Assembly (NCBI RefSeq): GCF_014701095.1
Contig: NZ_AP023439.1
Location: 5,816,001-5,880,000, forward strand
DNA: 64,000 nucleotides
Direction of reading: 5' to 3'
DNA from: Streptomyces tuirus
Lineage (GTDB): Bacteria; Actinomycetota; Actinomycetes; Streptomycetales; Streptomycetaceae
Shown: positions 40,615 to 50,592 of the stretch, piece after piece
Layout of the letters: each line of letters starts with the position of its first letter
Position numbering within the stretch: position 1 is the first letter of the stretch
Position numbers and translations under genes: made by a program
The notes under the pieces: generated by a model
The model's input: only the letters and a program-made list of their open reading frames with translations
Told to the model about the DNA's origin: nothing
The model's database searches: none

Positions 40615-43154
40615 CCGACGAGACGCAGGGGCGCGTGCTGCCCGTCACCGACCTGTCCCTGGTAGTGCTGATCGGGGCGTCCGGCTCCGGCAAGTCCACC
40701 TTCGCCCGCAGGCACTTCAAGCCCACCGAGGTCATCTCGTCCGACTTCTGCCGCGGCCTCGTCTCCGACGACGAGAACGACCAGGGCGCCACCAAGGACG
40801 CCTTCGACGTCCTGCACTACATCGCGGGCAAGCGCCTGGCCGCCGGCCGCCGCACGGTCGTGGACGCGACCAGCGTGCAGTCCGACGCCCGCCGTCAGCT
40901 GATCGACCTGGCCAAGCGGTACGACGTGCTGCCGATCGCGATCGTGCTCGACGTGCCCGAGGAGGTGTGCGCCGAGCGCAACGCGGCCCGCACCGACCGC
41001 GCCGACATGCCCCACCGGGTCATCCACCGCCACACCCGCGAACTGCGCCGCTCCCTCAGGCACCTGGAGCGCGAGGGCTTCCGCAAGGTGCACATCCTGC
41101 GCGGCGCCGAGGAGATCGAGCACGCCGCGGTCGTCACCGAGAAGCGCTTCAACGACCTGACCCACCTCACCGGCCCGTTCGACATCATCGGCGACATCCA
41201 CGGCTGCGCCGCCGAACTGGAGGCCCTGCTCGGCAAGCTGGGCTACGTCGACGGGGTCCACCCGGAGGGCCGCACCGCCGTCTTCGTCGGCGACCTGGTC
41301 GACCGCGGCCCGGACAGCCCCGGCGTGCTGCGCCGCGTCATGGCGATGGTGAAGTCCGGCAACGCGCTGTGCGTGCCCGGCAACCACGAGAACAAGTACG
41401 GCCGGTACCTGCGCGGACGCAAGGTCCAGCACACCCACGGCCTCGCCGAGACCATCGAGCAGATGGCGGGCGAGAGCGAGGAGTTCGTCGCCGAGGTACG
41501 CGAGTTCCTCGACGGGCTCGTCAGCCACTACGTCCTCGACGGCGGCCGGCTGGTCGTCTGCCACGCCGGTCTGCCCGAGAAGTACCACGGCCGCACCTCC
41601 GGCCGGGTCCGCAGCCACGCCCTGTACGGCGACACCACCGGCGAGACCGACGAGTTCGGCCTGCCGGTGCGCTACCCGTGGGCGGAGGACTACCGGGGCC
41701 GGGCCGCGGTCGTCTACGGCCACACCCCGGTTCCCGAGGCGACCTGGCTCAACAACACCATCTGCCTGGACACCGGCGCGGTCTTCGGCGGCAAGCTCAC
41801 CGCGCTGCGCTGGCCGGAGCGCGAGCTGGCCGACGTCCCGGCCGAGCAGGTCTGGTACGAGCCGGCGAAGCCGCTGCGCAGCGAGGCGCCCGGCGGGCAG
41901 GACGGCCGGCCGCTGGACCTGGCGGACGTGCGGGGCCGGCGGGTCGTCGAGACCCGGCACCAGGGCCGCGTCTCGATCCGCGAGGAGAACGCGGCGGCGG
42001 CCCTTGAGGTCATGAGCCGCTTCGCGGTGGACCCGCGGCTGCTGCCGTACCTCCCGCCGACCATGGCCCCGACGGCCACGAGTCGTGTCGAGGGCTACCT
42101 GGAGCACCCCGAGGAGGCCTTCGCCCAGTACAAGGACGACGGTGTCGCCCGGGTCGTGTGCGAGGAGAAGCACATGGGCTCGCGGGCGGTGGTCCTGGTG
42201 TGCCGCGACGCGGAGGCCGCCCGCAAGCGCTTCGGCGTCGCGGAAGGCCCCACGGGGTCCCTCTACACCCGCACCGGACGCCCCTTCCTCGACGACGACG
42301 CGCTCACCGAGGAGATCCTCGACCGGGTGCGCACGGCGGCCGGCGAGGCAGGCCTCTGGGACGAACTGGCCACGGACTGGCTGTTGCTGGACGCCGAGCT
42401 GATGCCCTGGTCGCTGAAGGCGTCCGGGCTGCTGCGGTCGCAGTACGCCGCCGTGGGCGCCGCGTCCGGCGCGGTGCTCCCGGAGGCCCTGAGCGCCCTC
42501 CAGGGCGCGGCGGCGCGCGGCGTCGACGTGGCGGGCCTGCTGGCCCGCACCGGCGAACGGGCCACCGACGCGGCCGCGTTCACCGAGGCGTACCGCCGCT
42601 ACTGCTGGACCACGGACGGCCTGGAGGGCGTGCGCCTGGCACCGTTCCAGATCCTCGCGGTCCAGGGGCGCAGCCTCGCCGGCCTGCCGCACGACGAGCA
42701 GCTCGCCCTGCTCGACCGGCTCGTCGAACACGACGGCAGCGGCCTGCTCCAGACCACCCGGCGCCTCTACGTGGACACCGCCGACCCGGAGTCGGTGCGG
42801 GCCGGCGTCGACTGGTGGCTGGAGATGACCGGCCGCGGCGGCGAAGGCATGGTCGTCAAGCCGGTCGGCGCGGTCGTCCGCGACGGGCAGGGCCGCCTGG
42901 TGCAGCCCGGCATCAAGTGCCGCGGCCGCGAGTACCTGCGGATCATCTACGGCCCGGAGTACACGCGCCCGGAGAACCTCGCCCGCCTGCGCTCACGGTT
43001 CCTCAACCACAAGCGCTCCCTGGCGATCCGCGAGTACGCCCTGGGCCTGGAGGCCCTGGACCGGCTGGCCGAGGGCGAGCCGCTGTGGCGGGTGCACGAG
43101 GCGGTGTTCGGGGTGCTGGCGCTGGAGTCGGAGCCGGTCGACCCGCGGCTGTGA
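40611..43154 (+). CDS. pnkp: polynucleotide kinase-phosphatase-ligase (Pnkp)
   Basis: 847 residues with the three classic modules in order. 5' polynucleotide kinase: P-loop GASGSGKST at about 22-30, HTRELRRSLRHLEREGF lid region. 2',3' phosphatase, a metallophosphoesterase: GDIHG near 193, GDLVDRG, GNHE near 257, YGHTP. Adenylyltransferase/ligase: nucleophile lysine near 520 in EEKHMGSRAV, and VVKPVG and GIKCRGREYLR as the closing motifs. It heals and, with Hen1, seals cleaved RNA such as tRNAs cut by ribotoxins. A nested hairpin 20 bases after the stop ends the operon. Confidence 0.95.
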   Translation: MTDETQGRVLPVTDLSLVVLIGASGSGKSTFARRHFKPTEVISSDFCRGLVSDDENDQGATKDAFDVLHYIAGKRLAAGRRTVVDATSVQSDARRQLIDLAKRYDVLPIAIVLDVPEEVCAERNAARTDRADMPHRVIHRHTRELRRSLRHLEREGFRKVHILRGAEEIEHAAVVTEKRFNDLTHLTGPFDIIGDIHGCAAELEALLGKLGYVDGVHPEGRTAVFVGDLVDRGPDSPGVLRRVMAMVKSGNALCVPGNHENKYGRYLRGRKVQHTHGLAETIEQMAGESEEFVAEVREFLDGLVSHYVLDGGRLVVCHAGLPEKYHGRTSGRVRSHALYGDTTGETDEFGLPVRYPWAEDYRGRAAVVYGHTPVPEATWLNNTICLDTGAVFGGKLTALRWPERELADVPAEQVWYEPAKPLRSEAPGGQDGRPLDLADVRGRRVVETRHQGRVSIREENAAAALEVMSRFAVDPRLLPYLPPTMAPTATSRVEGYLEHPEEAFAQYKDDGVARVVCEEKHMGSRAVVLVCRDAEAARKRFGVAEGPTGSLYTRTGRPFLDDDALTEEILDRVRTAAGEAGLWDELATDWLLLDAELMPWSLKASGLLRSQYAAVGAASGAVLPEALSALQGAAARGVDVAGLLARTGERATDAAAFTEAYRRYCWTTDGLEGVRLAPFQILAVQGRSLAGLPHDEQLALLDRLVEHDGSGLLQTTRRLYVDTADPESVRAGVDWWLEMTGRGGEGMVVKPVGAVVRDGQGRLVQPGIKCRGREYLRIIYGPEYTRPENLARLRSRFLNHKRSLAIREYALGLEALDRLAEGEPLWRVHEAVFGVLALESEPVDPRL

Positions 43155-43173
43155 CCCGCAGGGGCACATGATT

Positions 43174-43211
43174 CCGGCCAGGCTTGTCCCGCCTGGGACG
43201 CTCCTGGCCGG
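43174..43211 (+). terminator. nested hairpin after the RNA-repair operon
   Basis: CCGGCCAGG pairs with CCTGGCCGG (9 bp), and its loop contains a second stem GTCCC/GGGAC. Confidence 0.7.
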
Positions 43212-43311
43212 ACGCGGCCCTTCCGTTCCCATTCGTCCCTGGTTAACCGCTGGTTGCCGTGCTAACTTCGCTGGTCGGTCAGGCAGGTGAACCGACTCAG
43301 GGGGAAAGTCG

Positions 43312-44829
43312 GTGCGGACAGGTACGACGCCCGGCGAGTTCGGCGGCACATCCGGACAGCAGCCGGATTTCGAGCTGCTGTTACAGCTCACCGATGTCCT
43401 CTGCGAGCTGGGCTGCGTCGAGGACGCCCCGAGCCGGGTGCAGTTCGCGAGCCTGCTCGGAGGCCAGCTCTGCCGGCAGGTGGACATCCGCGGGGTCAGG
43501 CTCCGCGAGGACGTGGTGAGTCTGGTGACCGCCGCGCTGAGCGTGGCGGGCGGCGAGCACGTACTGGTCGGGGTGGTCCGCATCCTGGAGGGAGCCCCGG
43601 CCGGAGACGAGCTCGACCGGCTGATCGCCCCTGCCCCCCTCCTGGCCGGACCGCTGTCCAAGGAGGACGAGAAGGGCGCACGCGTGGCGCTCTCCCGCGG
43701 CGACCTGCCCGCCGCACGCTTACGGGACGGTCTGGCCGAGGAACTCGCCGGCCTGGACCTCCCCGACGGACTCGCCCCCGAGCAGCTCTTCGCCCACCTG
43801 CTCGAGTGGAACGTGCAGGAGGACGGCCTGCCACCCGTCGTCCTGCTCCTCGACCACGCGGCCCTGCTCGCCAGGACCGTCGAGCACCGCCTGGCCCTGG
43901 CCGGCTGGGTCGACGACTGGACGGCACGCGCCGGACTGAGCGCCGAGCTGGCGAGGCGCCGGGAGAGACGCGCCGGGGTGCAGTGGTCGCCCGACATCCC
44001 CCGCACCCTCGTCGTCGCGATCGAACCGGCCCGGGACGGCAGCACGGACGTCGTCGTGCGGACCTGGACCAACGCGACCCCCGGCCGCTGGGACCCCCGC
44101 CCCGGCGAGCCCGACACCATCCCCCTGGACGACCTCGGCCGAGCGGTGGACCGAGCGCTCCGGCGTGGCACCCAACGCTGGCTGGTGCCGCGCGAACCGG
44201 AGGCCGGCGGACTCCAGGAGCCGCCTGCTTACATAGAGTTCCTCCTTCCGTACGATCTGATGAACCACGATGTAGCGGGGCTGACGTTCGCCGTGGGCGA
44301 CGGTGAGCCCACTCCGCTCAGCCTGCGGTACGGGGTGCACCTACGCAGCCTGGAACGGATGCGTACGGACAATGCCGTGGTCCGGCAGCAGTGGCAGCGG
44401 CGTTGGGCAGCGCTGAAGCAGCACGGGATCACGGTGCACGCCTGGCGGGAAGCGGACGCCCGGCGGCTGCGCGCGTGGCAGATCGCGCTCGCCGGGGAAT
44501 CCAGAAGGACGGCGGTGCTGTTGGACGCGCCGACCGGGGCGCCGGCCCTGGAGGCGCTCAAAGCAGCGATCTCGGAGGGGGTCGGGCTGGCCGTCTGGGA
44601 CCGCAGAGGCGTGTTCAAAGAGGAGAGGCGCGAAGTGGTGACCGCGGTGTTCGCGGCCGTCACGATGCCCGTGCAGCTTCCGTCCGTCATTCACCGCATG
44701 CGTCTGAACGCCGAGAGCGGCGCGGAGGACGCGGTCCAGTATCTGGCCCGGAACGTCGGATTCCTGTGGGACGACCCCACACGCGTCGTCGACCTCCAGG
44801 CCACCGACCCCGGCGATCTCGCCAGCTGA
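43312..44829 (+). CDS. VMAP protein (vWA-MoxR associated) with N-terminal effector-associated domain
   Basis: 505 residues; GTG at 43312 after AGGGGGAAAG. Residues about 18-95 form a helical effector-associated domain (EAD2-like: LTDVLCELGCVEDAPSRVQF, then REDVVSLVTAALS). The rest matches the VMAP C-terminal domain, seen in VVVRTWTN, YIEFLLPYDLMNHDVAGLTF, SLRYGVHLRSLER and the closing LWDDPTRV. VMAPs are adaptor components of ternary conflict systems with MoxR ATPase and vWA proteins, exactly the next two genes. Two in-frame TTA codons (43381-43383 and 43720-43722) suggest translation requires bldA. First gene of the block; the promoter probably lies in the less GC-rich 43240-43290 stretch. 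Confidence 0.82.
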   Translation: MRTGTTPGEFGGTSGQQPDFELLLQLTDVLCELGCVEDAPSRVQFASLLGGQLCRQVDIRGVRLREDVVSLVTAALSVAGGEHVLVGVVRILEGAPAGDELDRLIAPAPLLAGPLSKEDEKGARVALSRGDLPAARLRDGLAEELAGLDLPDGLAPEQLFAHLLEWNVQEDGLPPVVLLLDHAALLARTVEHRLALAGWVDDWTARAGLSAELARRRERRAGVQWSPDIPRTLVVAIEPARDGSTDVVVRTWTNATPGRWDPRPGEPDTIPLDDLGRAVDRALRRGTQRWLVPREPEAGGLQEPPAYIEFLLPYDLMNHDVAGLTFAVGDGEPTPLSLRYGVHLRSLERMRTDNAVVRQQWQRRWAALKQHGITVHAWREADARRLRAWQIALAGESRRTAVLLDAPTGAPALEALKAAISEGVGLAVWDRRGVFKEERREVVTAVFAAVTMPVQLPSVIHRMRLNAESGAEDAVQYLARNVGFLWDDPTRVVDLQATDPGDLAS

Positions 44830-44845
44830 GCTAGGAGGCTTCGGC

Positions 44846-45937
44846 ATGAGCGCACAGGAACGGACGGCCGCGGACGACTGGCGTGTCTTCCACGCCACCG
44901 GACATCCGCGGGACGAGCCGCCCGTGCTGCCGGACCCGCCGCCCTGGCGGAGGTTCCGCGGCGGTCCGGCCGAGGCCACGCCCCCGGACGACGCCGAGGC
45001 CGCGCTGCGCCGCCTGGGCCCCGGCGGCCTCACCCCCCAGCTCGACCAGGAACAGATCGAGACGGTCAACGCCGCGCTGCTGCTGCGCCGCCCACTGCTG
45101 ATCACCGGGCCGCCGGGCGTGGGCAAGTCGACGCTCGCCTATCTGATCTCGCGCGAGCTGGTCCTCGGCCGCGTACTCGAGTGGAACGTGGTGAGCCGGA
45201 CCAGCCTGCGGGACGGCCTGTACGTGCACGACGCCATGGGCCGTGCCCAGGCCATCGCCGCCTGGCAGGCGGGACTGCGGGACACGGCACGGGCGGAGCC
45301 GGCGTTCGAAGAAGGCGAACAGAACGTCAACTCCCCGCAGCTGCCGAAAGATCGCCAACTTGCGCCGGTAATAGGCGAGTTCATTACACTGGGGCCCCTG
45401 GGTACCGCCCTGCTGCCCTACGAACGGCCCCGGGTGCTCCTCGTCGACGAACTCGACAAGAGCGACATCGACCTGCCGAACGACCTGTTGCACGTTCTGG
45501 AGAATGGAAGTTATGAGGTTCCGGAGCTGGTGCGTGACGCCGCCGACACGGCGAGCGTGCACACCAGTGACCCGGGCCGCCGGGCCGTGGTGCACGGCGG
45601 ACGGGTCGAGTGCCGGGAGTTCCCGGTCGTGGTGATCACCAGCAACGGGGAGCGGGAATTCCCCGCCGCCTTCCGCCGCCGCTGTCTGCCCATGGAGATG
45701 CACACCCCCACCCGGGAGCAACTACTGGCCATGGTGGAGGGCCATCTCGGGCTCCGGCCGCAGGGCACCGAAGACCTCGTCGACCTGTTCGTTCAGCGGG
45801 TCCAGGCGGGTGGAGTCCACTCCCTCGACCAGTTGCTCAACGCTGTCCAGATGACTACTGCGGGTGGTTTTCAGGCTGACGGTGACGGGCGTAAGCTCGT
45901 CGAACTGCTGCTCCGCGACCTCGCGAAGGGCCGCTGA
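44846..45937 (+). CDS. MoxR-type AAA+ ATPase of the conflict system
   Basis: 363 residues, AGGAGG upstream of the ATG, 16 bases after the VMAP gene. Walker A GPPGVGKST is near residue 92 and Walker B VLLVDELDKSDIDLPNDLL follows; then the sensor region (VVVITSNGEREFPAAFRRRC) with the arginines. It is the standard MoxR ring-forming remodelling ATPase, with a proline-rich N-terminal extension of about 60 residues. Its stop overlaps the following ATG (TGATG), fixing it as the middle gene of VMAP-MoxR-vWA. It likely remodels or loads the vWA partner on ATP hydrolysis. Confidence 0.88.
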   Translation: MSAQERTAADDWRVFHATGHPRDEPPVLPDPPPWRRFRGGPAEATPPDDAEAALRRLGPGGLTPQLDQEQIETVNAALLLRRPLLITGPPGVGKSTLAYLISRELVLGRVLEWNVVSRTSLRDGLYVHDAMGRAQAIAAWQAGLRDTARAEPAFEEGEQNVNSPQLPKDRQLAPVIGEFITLGPLGTALLPYERPRVLLVDELDKSDIDLPNDLLHVLENGSYEVPELVRDAADTASVHTSDPGRRAVVHGGRVECREFPVVVITSNGEREFPAAFRRRCLPMEMHTPTREQLLAMVEGHLGLRPQGTEDLVDLFVQRVQAGGVHSLDQLLNAVQMTTAGGFQADGDGRKLVELLLRDLAKGR

Positions 45938-48900
45938 TGACCCGGGAGCGCGCATCCGGACCCGGCGACGGGGATCCCGCATCGGGATCGTCGCCGCCTC
46001 CTTCGGTGTACCCCGAGCCGCCCGCGGGCGAGCGCGGAGACCGGGTCCCCGCCGCTCCCGATCATTTCGTGCCGCGCTGGCAGGAGTTCGCCGACGCGGT
46101 ATGGCTCGCCGCACACCGGAGCCGGTACGACCGTCCCGGCGACGAGGACCGGCCGGGCCCGGCCGCGGAAGCGGAAACCGAACCCCCGCAGGACGCCGCG
46201 ACCGAACACCCACCCCCCTCACCCGCGGCGGATGAGGGCGCACTCCTCGACCGGCCCGCGCCCGGCGACGAGGACACCCCGGCCGGGACGCAGCCGCCGC
46301 CGACCGGCCGCACCCCGGGGCCGATCCCGGCCGCCGGCGGGGCAGCCTCCCGTGCCACCGGCCGGGCCGCGTCCCGTGCCGCGGACCGCTTCTTACCCCA
46401 CCCCGAAGGCGGCTTCACCCTGCATCTCGGGCCGCCGCTGCTGCCCCGGGCCGAACCCGACCCCTCCGGTCCCGGCCGCGTCACCGCCCTGCTCGCGCGT
46501 GCCCTGCACCACCTGGCCCGCCGCATCCCCTCGCGCAGCAGTCTGGAGCTGGACGAGGAGACCACCGCCGAACAGGGCCTCGTGGACGGGCTGTGGATGC
46601 CGTTCCTGCGGCCCGCCCGGGTCTCCGCCTTCGACCTGGTGCTGCTGCTCGACGACGCGCCCACCATGCGGATCTGGGAGGAGAGCGCCGCACGCCTCGC
46701 CCGCGCCGCCGAGCACAGCGGTGCCTTCCGGAGCGTGCGCACCATCCGGGCGAGCGTGCCGCGCACCGGCACCGCCACCCTGCGCTGGCCCACCGGCCGG
46801 GCCGTCGCCGACCCGGCAGAACTGCTCGACGGCCGGGGGAGCCGGATCTTCCTCGTCGTCACCGACGGACTCGCCCACGGCTGGGCCGCCACCGCCGCCG
46901 ACGAACTCCTCGGCCGCCTCGCCCACGCCGGCCCCACCGCCCTCGTCCACCTGCTGCCGCCGCACCTGCGCCACCGGTCCTCGCTCTACCCGTACCCTGC
47001 CGTCCTGGAAGCCGGAGGCTTCGGAGCCCCGAACGACACCCTCGGGCACTGGGCGCCGCCCGGCGGCCCGGATCCGATGCGCCCGCTGCCCGAGGCGGGC
47101 GACGACTCCGTCGCCGTCCCGGTGCTCTCCCTGAAACCCGCCTCCCTCGCCGCCTGGTCCGATCTGGTCACCGGCGGGCGCGGCGTACGGCGTTCGCTTC
47201 CCGTGGTGCTGGCGGGCGCCCTGAGCAAGGGGGCGCCCGCCCCCGGTCTGCGCGCCCCGCGCCTCCCGCGCGCCGCCACCGCCGCCGTACGGCGCTTCTC
47301 CAGCCTCGCCACCCCCTCCGCCCGCCGGCTCGCCACCCAACTGGCCGCCATTCCCTTCGACTTCGACCTGGTCGAGCAGCTCCGCAGGCGGGTCATGCCG
47401 GAGACCGGACCCGATCACTTGGCCGAGATCCTCATGGGCGGGCTGATCGACTGGGAGGGCGGGGGGCAGGGGTGCCCCGAGTTCGCCGAGGGCGTCCGCG
47501 AGGCGCTGCTCGCGACCACCACCCGCAGCCAACTCGCCCGCACCGTGAGCGTGGTGGGCGAGCTGCCCGCCGCGGGGGAGCGGGGCGTCGCCCTGCGCGC
47601 GGCGCTGCACGACCCGCTGCGCACCAGGCTGCCCGACCCGGCCGAAATCGGCTGGGCGCGCAGTGAACTGGCCGTGATGCGAGCCCTGTCGGGGCCGTAC
47701 TCCGAGCGGGCCAGGCGCATCGAACCGAATCTGTCCAGGAACCCGCCCCCGGTGGCCGAACAGGTGGAGAACAGCACCTCCGCCCACCCACCCCCACAGG
47801 TGAATATCCCGGGCGAAACGACTCCATCCAGCCCAGCGGGCATCAACCCGGATTCGGGAATCTCCGATCCGACTGGAGAATCCGCGCCGTCGGAGACGGC
47901 CGAGGCGCACCGACAACAACTGACCCCGGAGGCAGAGCCGCTCATGCAGCGCACCACGACCGCAACGCCGGCCCTACTGGTGAACGTCCCCATGCGTAAC
48001 ACCTCGTTCGTCGGCCGTCAGGCGCTGCTGAGGGCCGTGGAGGAGCAGCTCGCCGCCCAGGACACCGCGGCCGTGCTGCCCAACGCCCTGCACGGTCTCG
48101 GTGGCGTCGGCAAGTCCCAGCTGGCTCTGGAGTACATCTACACCCACCAGCGCGATTACCGGATCATCTGCTGGATCCCCGCCGAGCGCGAGAGCCTCAT
48201 CCTGGCCGCGCTCTCCTCCCTCGCCTCGCAGTTGGGCGTCGCCCCGGCCGGCCAGGACAGCCTGGGCGCCGCCGCGGCCAACACCGCCGTGCCCGCCGTA
48301 CTGGAGGCGCTGCGCACCGGGACGCCGTACGACAACTGGCTGCTGGTCTTCGACAACGCCGAGGACATCGAGGCGGTGCGCGGCTACTTCCCGCACAACG
48401 GTCCGGGCAAGGTCATCGTCACCTCCCGGAACCGGGGCTGGGAACGGGTCGCCACCTCGCTGCCGGTGAACGTCTTCGAACGCGACGAGTCCATCGAGCT
48501 GCTTCAGAAGCGCGCCAAGGACCTGCCCCGGGAGGACGCCCACCGGCTCGCCGAAGCGCTCGGCGACCTGCCGCTGGCCGTCGAGCAGTCGGGCGCCTGG
48601 CTCGGCGTCACCGGCATGGAAGTCGACGAGTACCTCGAACTGCTGGCCCAGCGCAGCCCGGAGATCCTCGAGATCGAGCGGAGCCCCGACTACCCGGTCT
48701 CCGTCGCCGCCGCCTGGGACATCTCCCTGGAGCGGATCCGGGAGAACAACCCGGGAGCCCGGCAGCTCCTCGACATCTGCGCCAGCATGGCCCCCGAGCC
48801 GATCCCGCGGTCGATCCTGCGCAGCAGCCGGGGCGTCAACATCACGCCCGAGATCGACCCGATGCTGCGTGAACCGATCAAGCTGAACCGGGCCATCCGC

Positions 48901-50466
48901 GACCTCAGCCAGTTCTCCCTGATCAAGGTCGACCCGCGGGCCGGCACCCTGCAGATGCACCGCCTGCTCCAGACCGTGCTCCTCGCCAAGCTGAGCGAGG
49001 AGCAGCGCGAGCGGATGCGGGACGCGGCGCACCAGCTGCTGTCCGCCGCCAAGCCGGGTGCCTACGGCGCCCCCCGTGAGTGGCGCGACTATCAGGCGCT
49101 CCTGCCTCACATCCTCGCGTCGCATGCGGTGACCAGCACTGATTCCTATGTGCGTGACCTGGTCTACGACACGATGTGGTTCCTCTACTACTGGGGTGAC
49201 CACGAAGGCGCTGCGGCCTTCGGCCGTCAGGCGTGGAGTGCATGGCTCGCCGCCTCGGGTGAGGAGGACACCTATGTCATCCGGATGACCAAGGGGTTCG
49301 CGTTCCTGCTGCGCCAGGTCGGCCAGATCGCCGAGTCGATCCCGCTGACCGAGAAGGCGCTGGAGGTCTCCCGCCGGGTGCAGGTCGAACCCGAGGAACT
49401 GATCGACTCCCTGTGCGAGATGTCCGACGCGCGTCGTTACCAGGGCCGGTTCCAGGAAGCGCGGGACCTGGGTGAGGAGGCGACCGACCTGTCCCGTTCA
49501 CTGTTCGGCCATGCCGACCCGGCCACCCTGCGAGCCAGCCACAGCTGGGGCGTGGACCTGCGGTTGTGCGGGCAGTTCAAGGAAGCGCTGCCGCTGGACG
49601 AGGAGACCGCCCGCCAGCGCGACATGCTGTTCGGCAGCACCAGCTTCTTCACCCTCAACTCCCTCGTCGGCGTCGGCATCGACACGCGCGAGACGGGGCT
49701 TTATCCCGAGGCGCGTCAAATCCAGGAGGACAACTACCGCCGGGCGCGCACCGACCTGGGTGAGGAGCATCCCCTCACACTGCGCGCCGCCCGAGACCTC
49801 GCGGTCTGCCGACGCCGGGACGGGGCCCTCGCCGAGGGCGCAAAGCTCGCCGAGGAAGCACTGCGCGGCTTCAGGGCTCGCTACGGTGACGAGCACTTCG
49901 ACTCGCTGACCACAGCCACGAATGTCTCTGTCGACCGTCGCCTGGCCGGGGATCTGGAGGGCTCCCTCCGGCTTGCCGAATCCACCATGGCGAGGCAGGA
50001 GCGGCGCCTCGGCAGGAACCACGCGCACACCCTGGTCACCAAGGCGAACCTGGCCGCAACCCAGAGGGCCCTGGGAGCTCTGGACATCGCGCAGGAGCTG
50101 GAAGACGATGTGGTGCGCCGGCTCAGTGACACCGTCGGTCCGCACCATGTCATCACTCTCACTGTCGGACTCGGTCAGGCCAACACCGCTTACGCCCGGC
50201 TCGACTTCGAGAGGGCACACGCGATCGACTCCGCCAGTCTGCCGTTGCTGACCGACGTGGCGGGCGAGAACCATCCGCTCACCCTTTCCTGCACCGCCAA
50301 TCTCGCTCTCGACCTGCGGGGCCTTGGGCGGGGCGACGAAGCAGACGTGATCCAGCGCAAGGCGGTGGACGGCCTCGCCGCGGTGGTGCGCACCGACCAC
50401 CCCTGGCTCCAGGCAGCGCGTCAGCGGCGCCGTATCGAGTGCGACATTGCGCCCGTGCCCCTCTGA
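45937..50466 (+). CDS. fxsT: vWA-like (SAV_2336-type) / NB-ARC / TPR protein, FxsT-like
   Basis: 1509 residues. Region 1-145 is Pro/Ala/Glu-rich and disordered. About 190-600 is the SAV_2336-type N-terminal domain with a vWA-like core: SAFDLVLLLDDAPTMRIWEE near 231-250 carries a degenerate metal-site DDAPTM, and IFLVVTDGLAHGWA follows. A linker leads to an NB-ARC ATPase, with Walker A HGLGGVGKSQ at 719-728, Walker B WLLVFDN near 805 and DLPLAVEQSGAWLG. From about 1040 there are TPRs with the repeated HPLTLRAARDLAV style units. This is the architecture of the FxSxx-COOH system TPR protein. TTA codon at 46393-46395. It should act as the sensor/scaffold. Confidence 0.85.
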   Translation: MTRERASGPGDGDPASGSSPPPSVYPEPPAGERGDRVPAAPDHFVPRWQEFADAVWLAAHRSRYDRPGDEDRPGPAAEAETEPPQDAATEHPPPSPAADEGALLDRPAPGDEDTPAGTQPPPTGRTPGPIPAAGGAASRATGRAASRAADRFLPHPEGGFTLHLGPPLLPRAEPDPSGPGRVTALLARALHHLARRIPSRSSLELDEETTAEQGLVDGLWMPFLRPARVSAFDLVLLLDDAPTMRIWEESAARLARAAEHSGAFRSVRTIRASVPRTGTATLRWPTGRAVADPAELLDGRGSRIFLVVTDGLAHGWAATAADELLGRLAHAGPTALVHLLPPHLRHRSSLYPYPAVLEAGGFGAPNDTLGHWAPPGGPDPMRPLPEAGDDSVAVPVLSLKPASLAAWSDLVTGGRGVRRSLPVVLAGALSKGAPAPGLRAPRLPRAATAAVRRFSSLATPSARRLATQLAAIPFDFDLVEQLRRRVMPETGPDHLAEILMGGLIDWEGGGQGCPEFAEGVREALLATTTRSQLARTVSVVGELPAAGERGVALRAALHDPLRTRLPDPAEIGWARSELAVMRALSGPYSERARRIEPNLSRNPPPVAEQVENSTSAHPPPQVNIPGETTPSSPAGINPDSGISDPTGESAPSETAEAHRQQLTPEAEPLMQRTTTATPALLVNVPMRNTSFVGRQALLRAVEEQLAAQDTAAVLPNALHGLGGVGKSQLALEYIYTHQRDYRIICWIPAERESLILAALSSLASQLGVAPAGQDSLGAAAANTAVPAVLEALRTGTPYDNWLLVFDNAEDIEAVRGYFPHNGPGKVIVTSRNRGWERVATSLPVNVFERDESIELLQKRAKDLPREDAHRLAEALGDLPLAVEQSGAWLGVTGMEVDEYLELLAQRSPEILEIERSPDYPVSVAAAWDISLERIRENNPGARQLLDICASMAPEPIPRSILRSSRGVNITPEIDPMLREPIKLNRAIRDLSQFSLIKVDPRAGTLQMHRLLQTVLLAKLSEEQRERMRDAAHQLLSAAKPGAYGAPREWRDYQALLPHILASHAVTSTDSYVRDLVYDTMWFLYYWGDHEGAAAFGRQAWSAWLAASGEEDTYVIRMTKGFAFLLRQVGQIAESIPLTEKALEVSRRVQVEPEELIDSLCEMSDARRYQGRFQEARDLGEEATDLSRSLFGHADPATLRASHSWGVDLRLCGQFKEALPLDEETARQRDMLFGSTSFFTLNSLVGVGIDTRETGLYPEARQIQEDNYRRARTDLGEEHPLTLRAARDLAVCRRRDGALAEGAKLAEEALRGFRARYGDEHFDSLTTATNVSVDRRLAGDLEGSLRLAESTMARQERRLGRNHAHTLVTKANLAATQRALGALDIAQELEDDVVRRLSDTVGPHHVITLTVGLGQANTAYARLDFERAHAIDSASLPLLTDVAGENHPLTLSCTANLALDLRGLGRGDEADVIQRKAVDGLAAVVRTDHPWLQAARQRRRIECDIAPVPL

Positions 50467-50592
50467 CCAGGGCAGCTGGACGGTTGCCGCCGCCAACATC
50501 TCCGGCAGCCATCTCCGTGTCAGGTCCGGACTCACTACGCTCGCGACCATCACGAGTTCACGTTCAACGCCGAGGCAGGGGCATGGGGGCGC

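Noticed and set aside
40263..42731. 822-aa minus-strand frame opposite hen1-pnkp
   Set aside because: Antisense to two genes with unmistakable catalytic motifs; composition typical of a shadow.
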